This document shows, piece after piece, positions 6,418-12,763 of a DNA stretch of 14,758 bases. This stretch comes from an uncultured Holophagaceae bacterium (GTDB lineage: Bacteria; Acidobacteriota; Holophagae; Holophagales; Holophagaceae). A model generated the notes under the pieces. It made no database searches. It worked only from the letters and a program-made list of their open reading frames with translations, and was not told where the DNA came from. Every line of letters begins with the position of its first letter. Position 1 is the stretch's first letter. The position numbers and the translations under genes are program-made. Location of the stretch: the NCBI GenBank assembly GCA_903890595.1, contig CAITBU010000337.1:1-14758 (forward strand), read 5' to 3'.

Positions 6418-8108
6418 TGCGCCGTCTGACCCGCATCGCAACCACCCTCGGCCTGCTCGGCGCCTCGGCGCTGGCCTATGCTGGCCCCGCTCTGGATGGC
6501 ATCCAGGCCAAGTCCCCCACCAACTGGCACGCCATCGGCATGTTCTGTCTCTTCGTGGCCCTCACCATGGGGATCACCTACTGGGCCTCGGGCCGCACCA
6601 AGTCCACCGCTGACTTCTACACGGCGGGCGGCGGCATCACCGGCTTCCAGAACGGTCTCGCCATCGCTGGCGACTACATGTCTGCCGCGACCCTGCTGGG
6701 TCTGAGCGCCATGGTCTACACCCAGGGCTATGACGGCTACATCTACATGCTGGCCTTCTTCGCCGGCTGGCCAATCATCCTGTTCCTGATGGCCGAGCGC
6801 CTGCGGAACATGGGCAAGTTCACGTTCTCAGACATCACCGCCTATCGCCTCGACCAGGGCAAGGTGCGCACCATGGCGGCAATCTCCTCGCTGACCGTGG
6901 TCTGCTTCTACCTGCTGGCCCAGATGGTCGGCGCCGGTCAGCTCATCAAACTGCTCTTCGGCCTCGACTACAACATCGCCATCTTCGCGGTCGGCCTGCT
7001 GATGATGGTCTACGTGATCTTCGGCGGCATGGTGGCCACCACCTGGGTGCAGATCATCAAGGCCTGCATGCTGCTCATCGGCGGCACCCTGGTCATGGTC
7101 CTGGCCATGAGCAAGTTCGGCTTCTCCTACCAGAACCTCATGCAGCAGGCCATGGCAGCCCACAAGCTGGGCCCCAAGCTGATGCATCCTGGCAGCCTCC
7201 TGGCTGACCCCGTGACCGCCATCTCCCTGGGCCTGGGCCTCATGTTCGGCACCGCCGGCCTGCCCCACATCCTCATGCGGTTCTTCACCGTCACCAACGC
7301 CAAGGAAGCCCGCAAGTCCGTGCTCTACGCCACGGGCTTCGTGTCCTACTTCTTCAATGTGATCTTCCTCATGGGCTTGTGCGCCATGATCATCGTCGGC
7401 AAGAACGGTGCCTTCTTCACCGACGGCCAGGTGGGCGTCGTGGGCCCTGCCGCCAAGCTCATCGGTGGCGGCAACATGGTCGCCATGCACCTGGCCAAGG
7501 CCGTGGGTGGCAACATGCTGCTGGGCTTCCTGGCGGCGGTCGCCTTCGCGACCATCCTGGCGGTGGTGTCGGGTCTGGCCCTGGCGGGTGCTTCTGCCAT
7601 CAGCCACGACCTCTATGCCCGCGTCATCATGAAGGGCAAGGCCTCGGAAGCCACGGAGATCAAGGTCTCTCGCGTGGCCACCATCTGCCTCGGCTTCGTC
7701 GCCATCGTCCTCGGCATCCTGTTCGAGAAGCAGAACATCGCCTTCATGGTGGGCCTCGCCTTCGGCGTGGCTGCGGCGGCCAACTTCCCCGTCCTCATCC
7801 TCTCCATGTTCTGGAAGGGCCTGACCACCCGCGGCGCCCTCTGGGGTGGCTACGGTGGCCTCATCTCCGCCGTGCTCTTCGTGCTGTTCTCCAAGTCGGT
7901 GTGGGTGGACGTGATCCACATGCCCAAGGCGCTCTTCCCCTACACCCAGCCCGCCCTCTTCGCCATGCCCATCGCCTTCGGCCTGGCCTACATCTTCTCC
8001 AAGCTGGACGGCAGCGACCGCGCCAAGGCCGAGATCGAGGCCTTCGAGGACCAGTACGTGCGTGGCCAGACGGGCTTCGGCGCCAGCGGCGCCACCACCA
8101 AGCACTAG
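6417..8108 (+). CDS. actP: Cation/acetate symporter (ActP-like, SSF family)
   Basis: A sodium:solute symporter family protein that takes up acetate and other short carboxylates with a cation. At 563 residues (E. coli ActP 549) it starts with a signal-like segment (MRRLTRIATTLGLLGASALAYA), then NWHAI, the same arrangement as E. coli ActP, which separates it from other SSF carriers. Family features include FYTAGGG (67-73), GDYMSAATLLG (85-95), a repeated run of about 13 hydrophobic helices and a charged cytoplasmic tail from about residue 530. The start overlaps the DUF485 stop by one base, with AAGGAGGGG just upstream. No acs (acetyl-CoA synthetase) gene adjoins it here. A terminator follows at 8134. 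Substrate is inferred from family and partner; propionate or pyruvate cannot be excluded. Confidence 0.9.
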   Translation: MRRLTRIATTLGLLGASALAYAGPALDGIQAKSPTNWHAIGMFCLFVALTMGITYWASGRTKSTADFYTAGGGITGFQNGLAIAGDYMSAATLLGLSAMVYTQGYDGYIYMLAFFAGWPIILFLMAERLRNMGKFTFSDITAYRLDQGKVRTMAAISSLTVVCFYLLAQMVGAGQLIKLLFGLDYNIAIFAVGLLMMVYVIFGGMVATTWVQIIKACMLLIGGTLVMVLAMSKFGFSYQNLMQQAMAAHKLGPKLMHPGSLLADPVTAISLGLGLMFGTAGLPHILMRFFTVTNAKEARKSVLYATGFVSYFFNVIFLMGLCAMIIVGKNGAFFTDGQVGVVGPAAKLIGGGNMVAMHLAKAVGGNMLLGFLAAVAFATILAVVSGLALAGASAISHDLYARVIMKGKASEATEIKVSRVATICLGFVAIVLGILFEKQNIAFMVGLAFGVAAAANFPVLILSMFWKGLTTRGALWGGYGGLISAVLFVLFSKSVWVDVIHMPKALFPYTQPALFAMPIAFGLAYIFSKLDGSDRAKAEIEAFEDQYVRGQTGFGASGATTKH

Positions 8109-8133
8109 GCTTCAGCGCCGTCAGGCGCACACA

Positions 8134-8165
8134 AGAAAAGGCCGGGGGAAACCCCGGCCTTTTCT
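8134..8165. terminator. Bidirectional intrinsic terminator after actP
   Basis: AGAAAAGGCCGGGG (8134-8147), loop GAAA, CCCCGGCCTTTTCT (8152-8165): a 14-bp perfect stem with a GNRA-type loop. A and T runs flank the GC core, so it works in principle on both strands, ending the actP transcript and anything reading left from the exonuclease gene. A weaker 5-bp hairpin (GCGCC 8115-8119 with GGCGC 8124-8128) lies between it and the actP stop. Confidence 0.88.
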
Positions 8166-8176
8166 ATTCATGAAAG

Positions 8177-8294
8177 AAAACCACTCTCGCAGAGAAAGGA
8201 CGAGAAGGCGGAGGGCCGCAGAGGAAGACTCTGAATGCCTCAGCGACCTCTGCTTGCCCTGCGCCCCTCTGCGCCCCTCTGCGAGAGTGGTTTT
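8177..8294. repeat. REP-like long inverted repeat between convergent genes
   Basis: An 18-bp perfect inverted repeat, AAAACCACTCTCGCAGAG (8177-8194) and its complement (8277-8294), encloses 82 bases that also pair imperfectly. GCAGAGG (8218-8224) faces CCTCTGC (8247-8253), and the purine-rich left arm mirrors the pyrimidine-rich right arm with about a 2-base offset. The right arm contains a 10-base unit, GCGCCCCTCT, twice (8261-8280). Each end finishes in a T run on the strand read outward, so it may also terminate both operons. It begins 3 bases after the exonuclease stop on the minus strand. No ORF or transposase is present. The GCAGAG-rich style resembles dispersed extragenic palindromes of other genomes; copy number here is unknown. 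Confidence 0.75.
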
Positions 8295-8297
8295 TCT

Positions 8298-9005
8298 CTA
8301 GAAGTGCGAGTGCCCATCGCCTCCGGTGAGGTTGGCCACCTGGCGGTCGGGGTGCCCTGCGCGGCAGAGGCCGGCCTGGTCCTGGATGCCCGCCTGGGTC
8401 AGGAAGGGGAGCAGGCGCTGGAAGACCTGGGCGGTGACGTAAGCGTCGCCGATGGCGGAGTGGGCGGCTTCCACAGGGATCTCAAAGGCCTGGGCCAGGT
8501 CGAAGAGGCTGGGTGCTGTGGCCTCCAGGGCAAAGGCCGGGTGCTCGGTGGCCCGGCGCCGAAGCCAGCCGTAGAGGGCCAGGGTGTCCACGGCCCGGTT
8601 CGCCAAGGGCCTCCCCCGCAGACGCTTGGCATCCCGGTTCAGGAAGGCCAGGTCGATGGCGATGCAGTGCCCCACCAGGATGCTCTCGCCCAGGTACTCC
8701 AGGAAAGCCCCCAGAATCCCATCGATGGTCGGCATCTCCTCCAGCTGGGAGGGGGTGATCCGGTGCACCACCACGGTGCGGCCGTCCAGGGTTGCACCGG
8801 GCCTTACAAGCCGCTGGAAGGTATCGCCCAGGGCGATGCGCCCGCCCCGCATGCGGAGGGCGCCGATGGACACGATGTCATCCTTCCGGTCATCCAGACC
8901 GGTCAGCTCGGTGTCGAGGACCGTGAAGGGGATGGCCTCCAGCGGACGCTGGGCTTCGGGGTTGCGCCCCCGCCACAAGCCCCGCCAGACCTCCGTGAAG
9001 CCCAT
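8298..9005 (-). CDS. DEDDh-family 3'-5' exonuclease (DnaQ-like)
   Basis: A 235-residue protein with the RNase T/DnaQ exonuclease fold. ExoI reads VLDTELTGLD, giving D31 and E33; ExoII has D118 in GHCIAIDLAFLN; ExoIII is HSAIGD, with H182 and D187. So all four metal ligands and the catalytic His of the DEDDh class are present. It lacks the other domains of a polymerase epsilon subunit or UvrC fusion and is probably a stand-alone nuclease rather than the replicative proofreader. The target is unknown. The C-terminal 30 residues are Gly/His-rich and likely disordered. It starts 9 bases after the stop of the CBS/DUF294 gene, with GAGG overlapping that stop, so the two form an operon. Similar exonucleases lie beside CBS-DUF294 and acetate symporter genes elsewhere (recollection). 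Confidence 0.88.
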   Translation of the reverse strand: MGFTEVWRGLWRGRNPEAQRPLEAIPFTVLDTELTGLDDRKDDIVSIGALRMRGGRIALGDTFQRLVRPGATLDGRTVVVHRITPSQLEEMPTIDGILGAFLEYLGESILVGHCIAIDLAFLNRDAKRLRGRPLANRAVDTLALYGWLRRRATEHPAFALEATAPSLFDLAQAFEIPVEAAHSAIGDAYVTAQVFQRLLPFLTQAGIQDQAGLCRAGHPDRQVANLTGGDGHSHF

Positions 9006-9014
9006 GGTCCCGCC

Positions 9015-10913
9015 TCAGAAGATGAAGGCCTTGTAGCGGTCCATGACCATGTCCTGGACCTTGATGATCAAGCGGAAGGTGTTCTTCAGCGACTGCCGCT
9101 CCAGGCTGCTCAGCGCATCCAGGCGAATGAAGTTGTCGATGGACTTGCCCGCCTCCATGAGCCGGTACTGATGGTGAACCCGCAGCAGGGCAATGAACTC
9201 GAAGGCCTGCTCCAACTCGTCCACCAGGTCCGACAGCAGGGACCTGCCACCCCGCAGGCCCTCCAGGCGCTCCACGGTGGAGGCGAAGCGAAGGCCCTTC
9301 TCCAGCGCAAAGAGCCGGGCAATGTCGACCAGAGGTGCCACGGCCTTGATCTTCAGGTTCAGGCCATCCTTGTGCTCGCCACTGCGCTCCACCGCGACCG
9401 TCCCGAAGAACCCCAGCGGTGGCCTGTTGTGTACCAGCATGTTGGCCAGGAACCCCATGAAGGCCGGATAGTCAGCCAGCAGCGTGCCCATGTGCTCCCG
9501 CAGCTCCCAGGCCAGGGACTCATCCCCGTAGAGGGGCCTGAAGTCGAAGAAGATGAGCGACTTCAGAACGGCCTCTGGGGACGGCTCTGAGATCCAGCTG
9601 GTGAAGTAGCGCTTCCACTGCGCCAGGGGCTGGCGCCACTCCGGGTTGCTGGCCATGTAGAAGGCTGGGCAGCGCTCAAAGCCGCAGGCCTCAAGGCCTT
9701 GCTGCATGAAGAGTGAGAAGCGGCGGAAGTAGTCCTCCACCTCGGCCCGCTGGCCTTCCTCCACATCCGCATAGACCAGCGCATTGTCCTGGTCCGTCCG
9801 GAAGGTCTGCTCCTTGCGGCCCTCGCTCCCAAGGGCCAGCCAGCAGTAGGCCACCGGGGGCGGCCCCAGCTCCCGCTCGGCCAGCTCCAGGACACGGCGC
9901 ACCACGCGGTCATTGAGCTCGGAGATGATGCGGATGATGTTGGCGGCCTTGGCCCCCTCCCGCAGCAGCCCACCGATGATGGTGAGCACCTTCTGAGACA
10001 CGGGGACCAAGCCTTCCAGGGTGGTCTGCCGCTCGATGTCCTCGGAGAAGGCGAGCGGGCTGCGGCCCTGGAGCAGCATGAAGTCGTGGTTGGTGACCAC
10101 GCCCAGGATGCCGCCATCCCGGGTCACAGCCACGTGGTGGATGTTGCCCTGAAGCATCTTCAGAACGACCTCGAAGCAGGGGTCTTTCTCATCCACGGTC
10201 ACCACGGGATGGCTCATCACCTCCGAGACCGGCTGGTCGTAGGAGGCGCCCTGGGCCACCACCTTGGAGCGGAGGTCCGTGTCCGTAAGGATGCCTAGGG
10301 GCTCCCCTGCGGGTCCGGTCACCAGGGCAGCACTGCGGCGGGCCGAGACCATCTTCTTGGCGGCGGTCCGCACCGTGGCATCCGGGGGCACCATCACCGT
10401 GCCCTGGCGGCAGATCTCTCCCACCTGGGCCGTGAACAGCAGGTGGTCGCTGCTCCCCAGGAACAGGCTCTTGCCCTGGATCTCCCGGGAGGTCATGTCC
10501 ACGTACTTGGTGAGGTGGAACTGCAGCAGGTATTCCGCCACGGCGGGATGACTCACCACCAGCTCGTTGAGGCGCTCCTTGGGGAGCAGGTAGCAGAGGG
10601 TGTCCTGGATGGCGGTGATGGTGGTTTTTTGGTGGCCGCCCATGAGGGACACGAGACCGAAGGACTCGCCCGCCTCCCGGTAGTCCACCACCACCTCATC
10701 GCCGCCGCCCTTGGGCCGGAGCGTGATCTTCACCACCCCCTTCTGAATGATGTGCAGGGCATCCCCCGCAGAGCCCTCCTGCTGAAGGATCACCGTGCCC
10801 TTGGGATGGAACACCAGGGACAGGCTCTGGGCCACGCTCCGCAGGGCGGGGGCCTCCAGGAACTGGAAGGGGGGCACCTGGGACAGGAACCGGACCGCCT
10901 CGTCGATCAGCAT
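9015..10913 (-). CDS. cNMP-binding/CBS-pair/DUF294 nucleotidyltransferase-like regulator
   Basis: A 632-residue cytosolic signalling protein. In order it has a cyclic-nucleotide-binding-like domain (about 15-135), two CBS domains (about 168-222 and 230-285; DTDLR at 211-215 and NHDFM at 275-279 are the typical ends), a DUF294 nucleotidyltransferase-like domain (GSEGR at 362-366, then D374 and D376 in RTDQDNALVY) and a DUF294 C-terminal helical domain (about 430-630). CBS pairs sense adenine nucleotides; the DUF294 domain resembles the GlnD/GlnE transferases, but its substrate is unproven. In the cNMP domain GE (82-83) is present, yet the arginine that grips the cyclic phosphate seems replaced (HQKTTITA), so cAMP binding is doubtful. 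It precedes and is co-transcribed with the exonuclease. The ribosome binding site is weak (GGTGGG). It faces the acetate uptake operon, suggesting a role in acetate metabolism. Confidence 0.9.
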   Translation of the reverse strand: MLIDEAVRFLSQVPPFQFLEAPALRSVAQSLSLVFHPKGTVILQQEGSAGDALHIIQKGVVKITLRPKGGGDEVVVDYREAGESFGLVSLMGGHQKTTITAIQDTLCYLLPKERLNELVVSHPAVAEYLLQFHLTKYVDMTSREIQGKSLFLGSSDHLLFTAQVGEICRQGTVMVPPDATVRTAAKKMVSARRSAALVTGPAGEPLGILTDTDLRSKVVAQGASYDQPVSEVMSHPVVTVDEKDPCFEVVLKMLQGNIHHVAVTRDGGILGVVTNHDFMLLQGRSPLAFSEDIERQTTLEGLVPVSQKVLTIIGGLLREGAKAANIIRIISELNDRVVRRVLELAERELGPPPVAYCWLALGSEGRKEQTFRTDQDNALVYADVEEGQRAEVEDYFRRFSLFMQQGLEACGFERCPAFYMASNPEWRQPLAQWKRYFTSWISEPSPEAVLKSLIFFDFRPLYGDESLAWELREHMGTLLADYPAFMGFLANMLVHNRPPLGFFGTVAVERSGEHKDGLNLKIKAVAPLVDIARLFALEKGLRFASTVERLEGLRGGRSLLSDLVDELEQAFEFIALLRVHHQYRLMEAGKSIDNFIRLDALSSLERQSLKNTFRLIIKVQDMVMDRYKAFIF

Positions 10914-10930
10914 CGTCCCACCCAGAAGAA

Positions 10931-10948
10931 GGGGGAAGCCGGTCCCCC
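10931..10948 (-). terminator. Hairpin between the lipoprotein and CBS/DUF294 genes (weak terminator or attenuator)
   Basis: On the minus strand GGGGGA, a 6-base loop and TCCCCC are followed by TTCTTCT, a broken U tract. It sits in the 89-base gap after the lipoprotein gene and 17 bases before the CBS/DUF294 start codon. It could end the lipoprotein transcript or attenuate read-through into the regulator gene. The stem is only 6 bp and the tract is interrupted, so confidence is modest. Further upstream in the same gap there is a TATGTT (minus strand, 10972-10977) that could be a -10, with no clear -35. Confidence 0.35.
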
Positions 10949-11002
10949 AGAGCCGTCCTTTGGTCCGCTAAACATACCACCCACAGGGCTCTGCCCTCTG
11001 CT

Positions 11003-11692
11003 TCAGGGCTTCTTCCCGAAGTGTTTCGCCAGGGCTTCGGCATAGGCCCGCAGGCTGGCCTGCCGGGCGGCCGCCTCCGTCCGCACGCCTGGCGGCAGCG
11101 GGCGCACGTAGGGGCGATAGTCCAGGTAGGCACCGTTCTGGCGTGCAATCACCTGCTCGAGAGGGGCCGGGTTGCGCTCCAGGACCTCCCAGTCGCTCCG
11201 GAAGGTCCAAGGCAGGTAGCCCATCTCCTTCAGCTGAGCCTGGTTGCTTGCGTAGTGGGAGGGTCCGTAGGCCAGCCCCCCGAGTAGGCCGAGGCCTGCG
11301 CCGATGGGCACGGCGGGTACGCCGAGGATCCCCGCATAGAGCGGCAGCAAGCCCCCGGCGAGGAGGCCAGTACCCGCCGTGGCTGCCCAGGTGGACACCA
11401 GTCCTTGCTGCTCATAGGCATTCCGTCCTCCCTGCAGGGTCAGCCGGAACACCCGGTACGGCACCGGAAGAGGGTCGGGAGCGGCCGCTGGCACCCCGAA
11501 CCCCTCCGCCAGCTGGGCCGCGAGTGCCTGCTCCTCCTCAGGGGTGGCGCCATCGACTTTCAGGATGACTTCCACCCTATGGATGGGTTGCTCCCGCAGG
11601 GCTGTCTCGGGGCGCTTGCAGCCAGACCCCAAGAGCAGCAGAGGAACCAGCAGCATGGCCAGGGCATGGGTAGGTCTGCAGTAGCCAGGCAT
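11003..11692 (-). CDS. Putative lipoprotein of unknown function
   Basis: I do not recognise a family. The 229-residue product starts with a lipoprotein signal: a hydrophobic stretch, then the lipobox LGSGC with the lipidated Cys at residue 25. A soluble part follows (about 26-100) with RVEVILKVDGATPEEEQALAAQLAEGFG, which looks like an alpha/beta segment. Next is a Gly/Ala-rich hydrophobic stretch (about 104-142, AGTGLLAGGLLPLYAGILG and GAGLGLLGGLAYG) that could be one or two membrane hairpins of glycine-zipper type, then an aromatic and Arg-rich tail (LPWTFRSDW, YLDYRPYVRPLPPG). Start at 11692 is chosen because GGGAGGT lies 4 bases upstream and a signal peptide follows directly; longer upstream reading has no such sense. 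It is divergent from the pseudopilin gene, with 69 bases between, and 89 bases before the CBS/DUF294 gene on the same strand. Confidence 0.75.
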   Translation of the reverse strand: MPGYCRPTHALAMLLVPLLLLGSGCKRPETALREQPIHRVEVILKVDGATPEEEQALAAQLAEGFGVPAAAPDPLPVPYRVFRLTLQGGRNAYEQQGLVSTWAATAGTGLLAGGLLPLYAGILGVPAVPIGAGLGLLGGLAYGPSHYASNQAQLKEMGYLPWTFRSDWEVLERNPAPLEQVIARQNGAYLDYRPYVRPLPPGVRTEAAARQASLRAYAEALAKHFGKKP

Positions 11693-11761
11693 CGGACCTC
11701 CCGGGGGCAATCCTAGCATCCGGCTTCCGCCGGCCACCACGGGGTGCGCTAAGCTGGAGCC
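11693..11761. promoter_or_regulatory. Short divergent intergenic region (lipoprotein / pseudopilin)
   Basis: The 69 bases between two divergent start codons must hold both promoters unless the genes are read from elsewhere. The GC-rich sequence has a small hairpin, CCGGC-TTCC-GCCGG, in its middle and GGGAGGT on the minus strand as the lipoprotein ribosome binding site. I could not pick convincing -35/-10 pairs in either direction. Confidence 0.35.
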
Positions 11762-12163
11762 ATGCGCCCTGCCCCCTCCCGCTCTCGCGGATTCACACTC
11801 ATCGAGCTCGTGGTGATCATGACCATCCTGGCCCTGCTGGCCACGGTGGGGCTGGCGGGCTACCGCCACAAGACCACGGTGGCTCGAGAGGCCGTGCTCA
11901 AGGAGAACCTCTTCCAGATCAACCATGCGCTGGAGCAGCACCGGGCGGATCGCGGCAAGTATCCCTCCAGCCTCGGCCCCCTGCGGGACCTGGGCTACCT
12001 GCGGGACATCCCCTGGGACCCCATGACCCAGTCCCGGGACACCTGGCAGACGGAGCTGGAGCCCCCGGATCCCGACAACCCGGATGCCGAGCTGGGCGTC
12101 TTCCGAGTGCGCAGCGGCAGCACCGACAAGGGCTCCAACCAGATTCCCTATAACGAGTGGTAG
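11762..12163 (+). CDS. GspG-like type II secretion pseudopilin (orphan)
   Basis: A 133-residue prepilin-like protein. A short basic leader (MRPAPSRSRG) ends in Gly10, the prepilin peptidase cut site. FTLIELVVIM follows, with Phe at +1 and Glu at +5 (residue 15), and a hydrophobic helix to about residue 33. The globular part matches the GspG layout: a long amphipathic helix (AVLKENLFQINHALEQHRADRGKYPSSL), then the DLGYLRDIPWDP turn and a C-terminal segment with SGSTDKGSNQIPYNEW in place of the usual calcium-loop and DIxNW ending. It is likely processed by PilD and assembled into a pseudopilus or type IV pilus-like fibre. No other secretion or pilus gene is in the window. GGAG lies only 2 bases before the ATG, an oddly short spacing, so the start is less certain than the family. 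Confidence 0.85.
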   Translation: MRPAPSRSRGFTLIELVVIMTILALLATVGLAGYRHKTTVAREAVLKENLFQINHALEQHRADRGKYPSSLGPLRDLGYLRDIPWDPMTQSRDTWQTELEPPDPDNPDAELGVFRVRSGSTDKGSNQIPYNEW

Positions 12164-12218
12164 GGGCCCGCTGCCCCTGCACTCCCGGCCCGCCGAGGGC
12201 CTCTACCCGACGGAACCC

Positions 12219-12752
12219 ATGACTCCCAAAGCCCTCCGCCGCGTTGATCTTCTGTCCCGCATGGCGCTGCTCCTCTGGGCCGGCGCCGCCCTGGGCTTTG
12301 GCATCGCCATGGCCCCGCTCCTCTTCCGGGAGCTGCCCAGCCGGGATGTGGCGGGCCGCATCGCCGGACTCGTCGTTGAGCGCCTGGACTGGGCCGCCTG
12401 GCTGGCCTTTGCCCTCGCCGGGCTCAGCTGGGTGGGCCGCTGGATGGCCGAGATGGAGAAGGACACCATTGGCCCCATCCAGCTCTGGAGCGCCGCCCTC
12501 CTGGTGGCCCTGCTCGCCTGCCTGGCCAGCAGCTTCATCGTGACGCCCAAGGTCCGGGACATCCGCGCCCGCATCAATGCTCCCGTAGAGAGCCTCGCTC
12601 AGGACCACCCGGATCGGGTGCGCTACAACAAGGCCCATGGAGCCAGCCGCAACCTGTTCTTCCTCCGCATCCTCCTGGCCCTGGGCCTGGGGGCCACCGT
12701 GGGCCTGATGCCCCTGGTAGAGAAGAAACCCGAGCCGGTCCCAGAGGCCTGA
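12219..12752 (+). CDS. DUF4149 membrane protein
   Basis: A 177-residue integral membrane protein matching DUF4149: a helix with MAPLLFRELPSRDVAG after it (residues 31-46), the family's most recognisable stretch. Four hydrophobic segments lie at about 15-37, 56-74, 88-109 and 147-167, with the N-terminus basic (MTPKALRRVD) and a Pro/Glu tail. The third-to-fourth loop is charged (KVRDIRARIN, then HPDRVRYNKAHGAS). The function of DUF4149 is unknown. I chose the ATG at 12219, which begins just before the first helix; the longer in-frame reading from 12084 would overlap the pseudopilin gene and add residues of no obvious sense. The ribosome binding site is weak. It follows the pseudopilin by 55 bases, probably in one transcript, and converges on hflX with 11 bases between stops and no clear terminator. 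Confidence 0.85.
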   Translation: MTPKALRRVDLLSRMALLLWAGAALGFGIAMAPLLFRELPSRDVAGRIAGLVVERLDWAAWLAFALAGLSWVGRWMAEMEKDTIGPIQLWSAALLVALLACLASSFIVTPKVRDIRARINAPVESLAQDHPDRVRYNKAHGASRNLFFLRILLALGLGATVGLMPLVEKKPEPVPEA

Positions 12753-12763
12753 GCCCAGCGGGA

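Noticed and set aside
6828..8105. Minus-strand open frame of 425 codons opposite actP
   Set aside because: His/Glu/Gly-rich shadow of a transmembrane gene, with no recognisable domain; actP on the other strand is complete.
8261..8280. GCGCCCCTCT repeated twice as a CRISPR-like array
   Set aside because: Only two adjacent 10-base copies with no spacers, inside a larger inverted repeat; no cas gene.
8235..9590. Plus-strand open frame of 451 codons across the exonuclease and DUF294 genes
   Set aside because: It crosses two well-supported minus-strand genes and starts inside the REP-like element; composition is that of antisense sequence.
11693..11941. Extended start of the lipoprotein gene at 11941
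   Set aside because: The extra 83 residues run antisense through the start and first part of the pseudopilin gene and would bury the lipoprotein signal in mid-protein.
12084..12218. Extended start of the DUF4149 gene at 12084
   Set aside because: It overlaps the pseudopilin coding end in another frame and yields low-complexity residues before a normal membrane-protein start.
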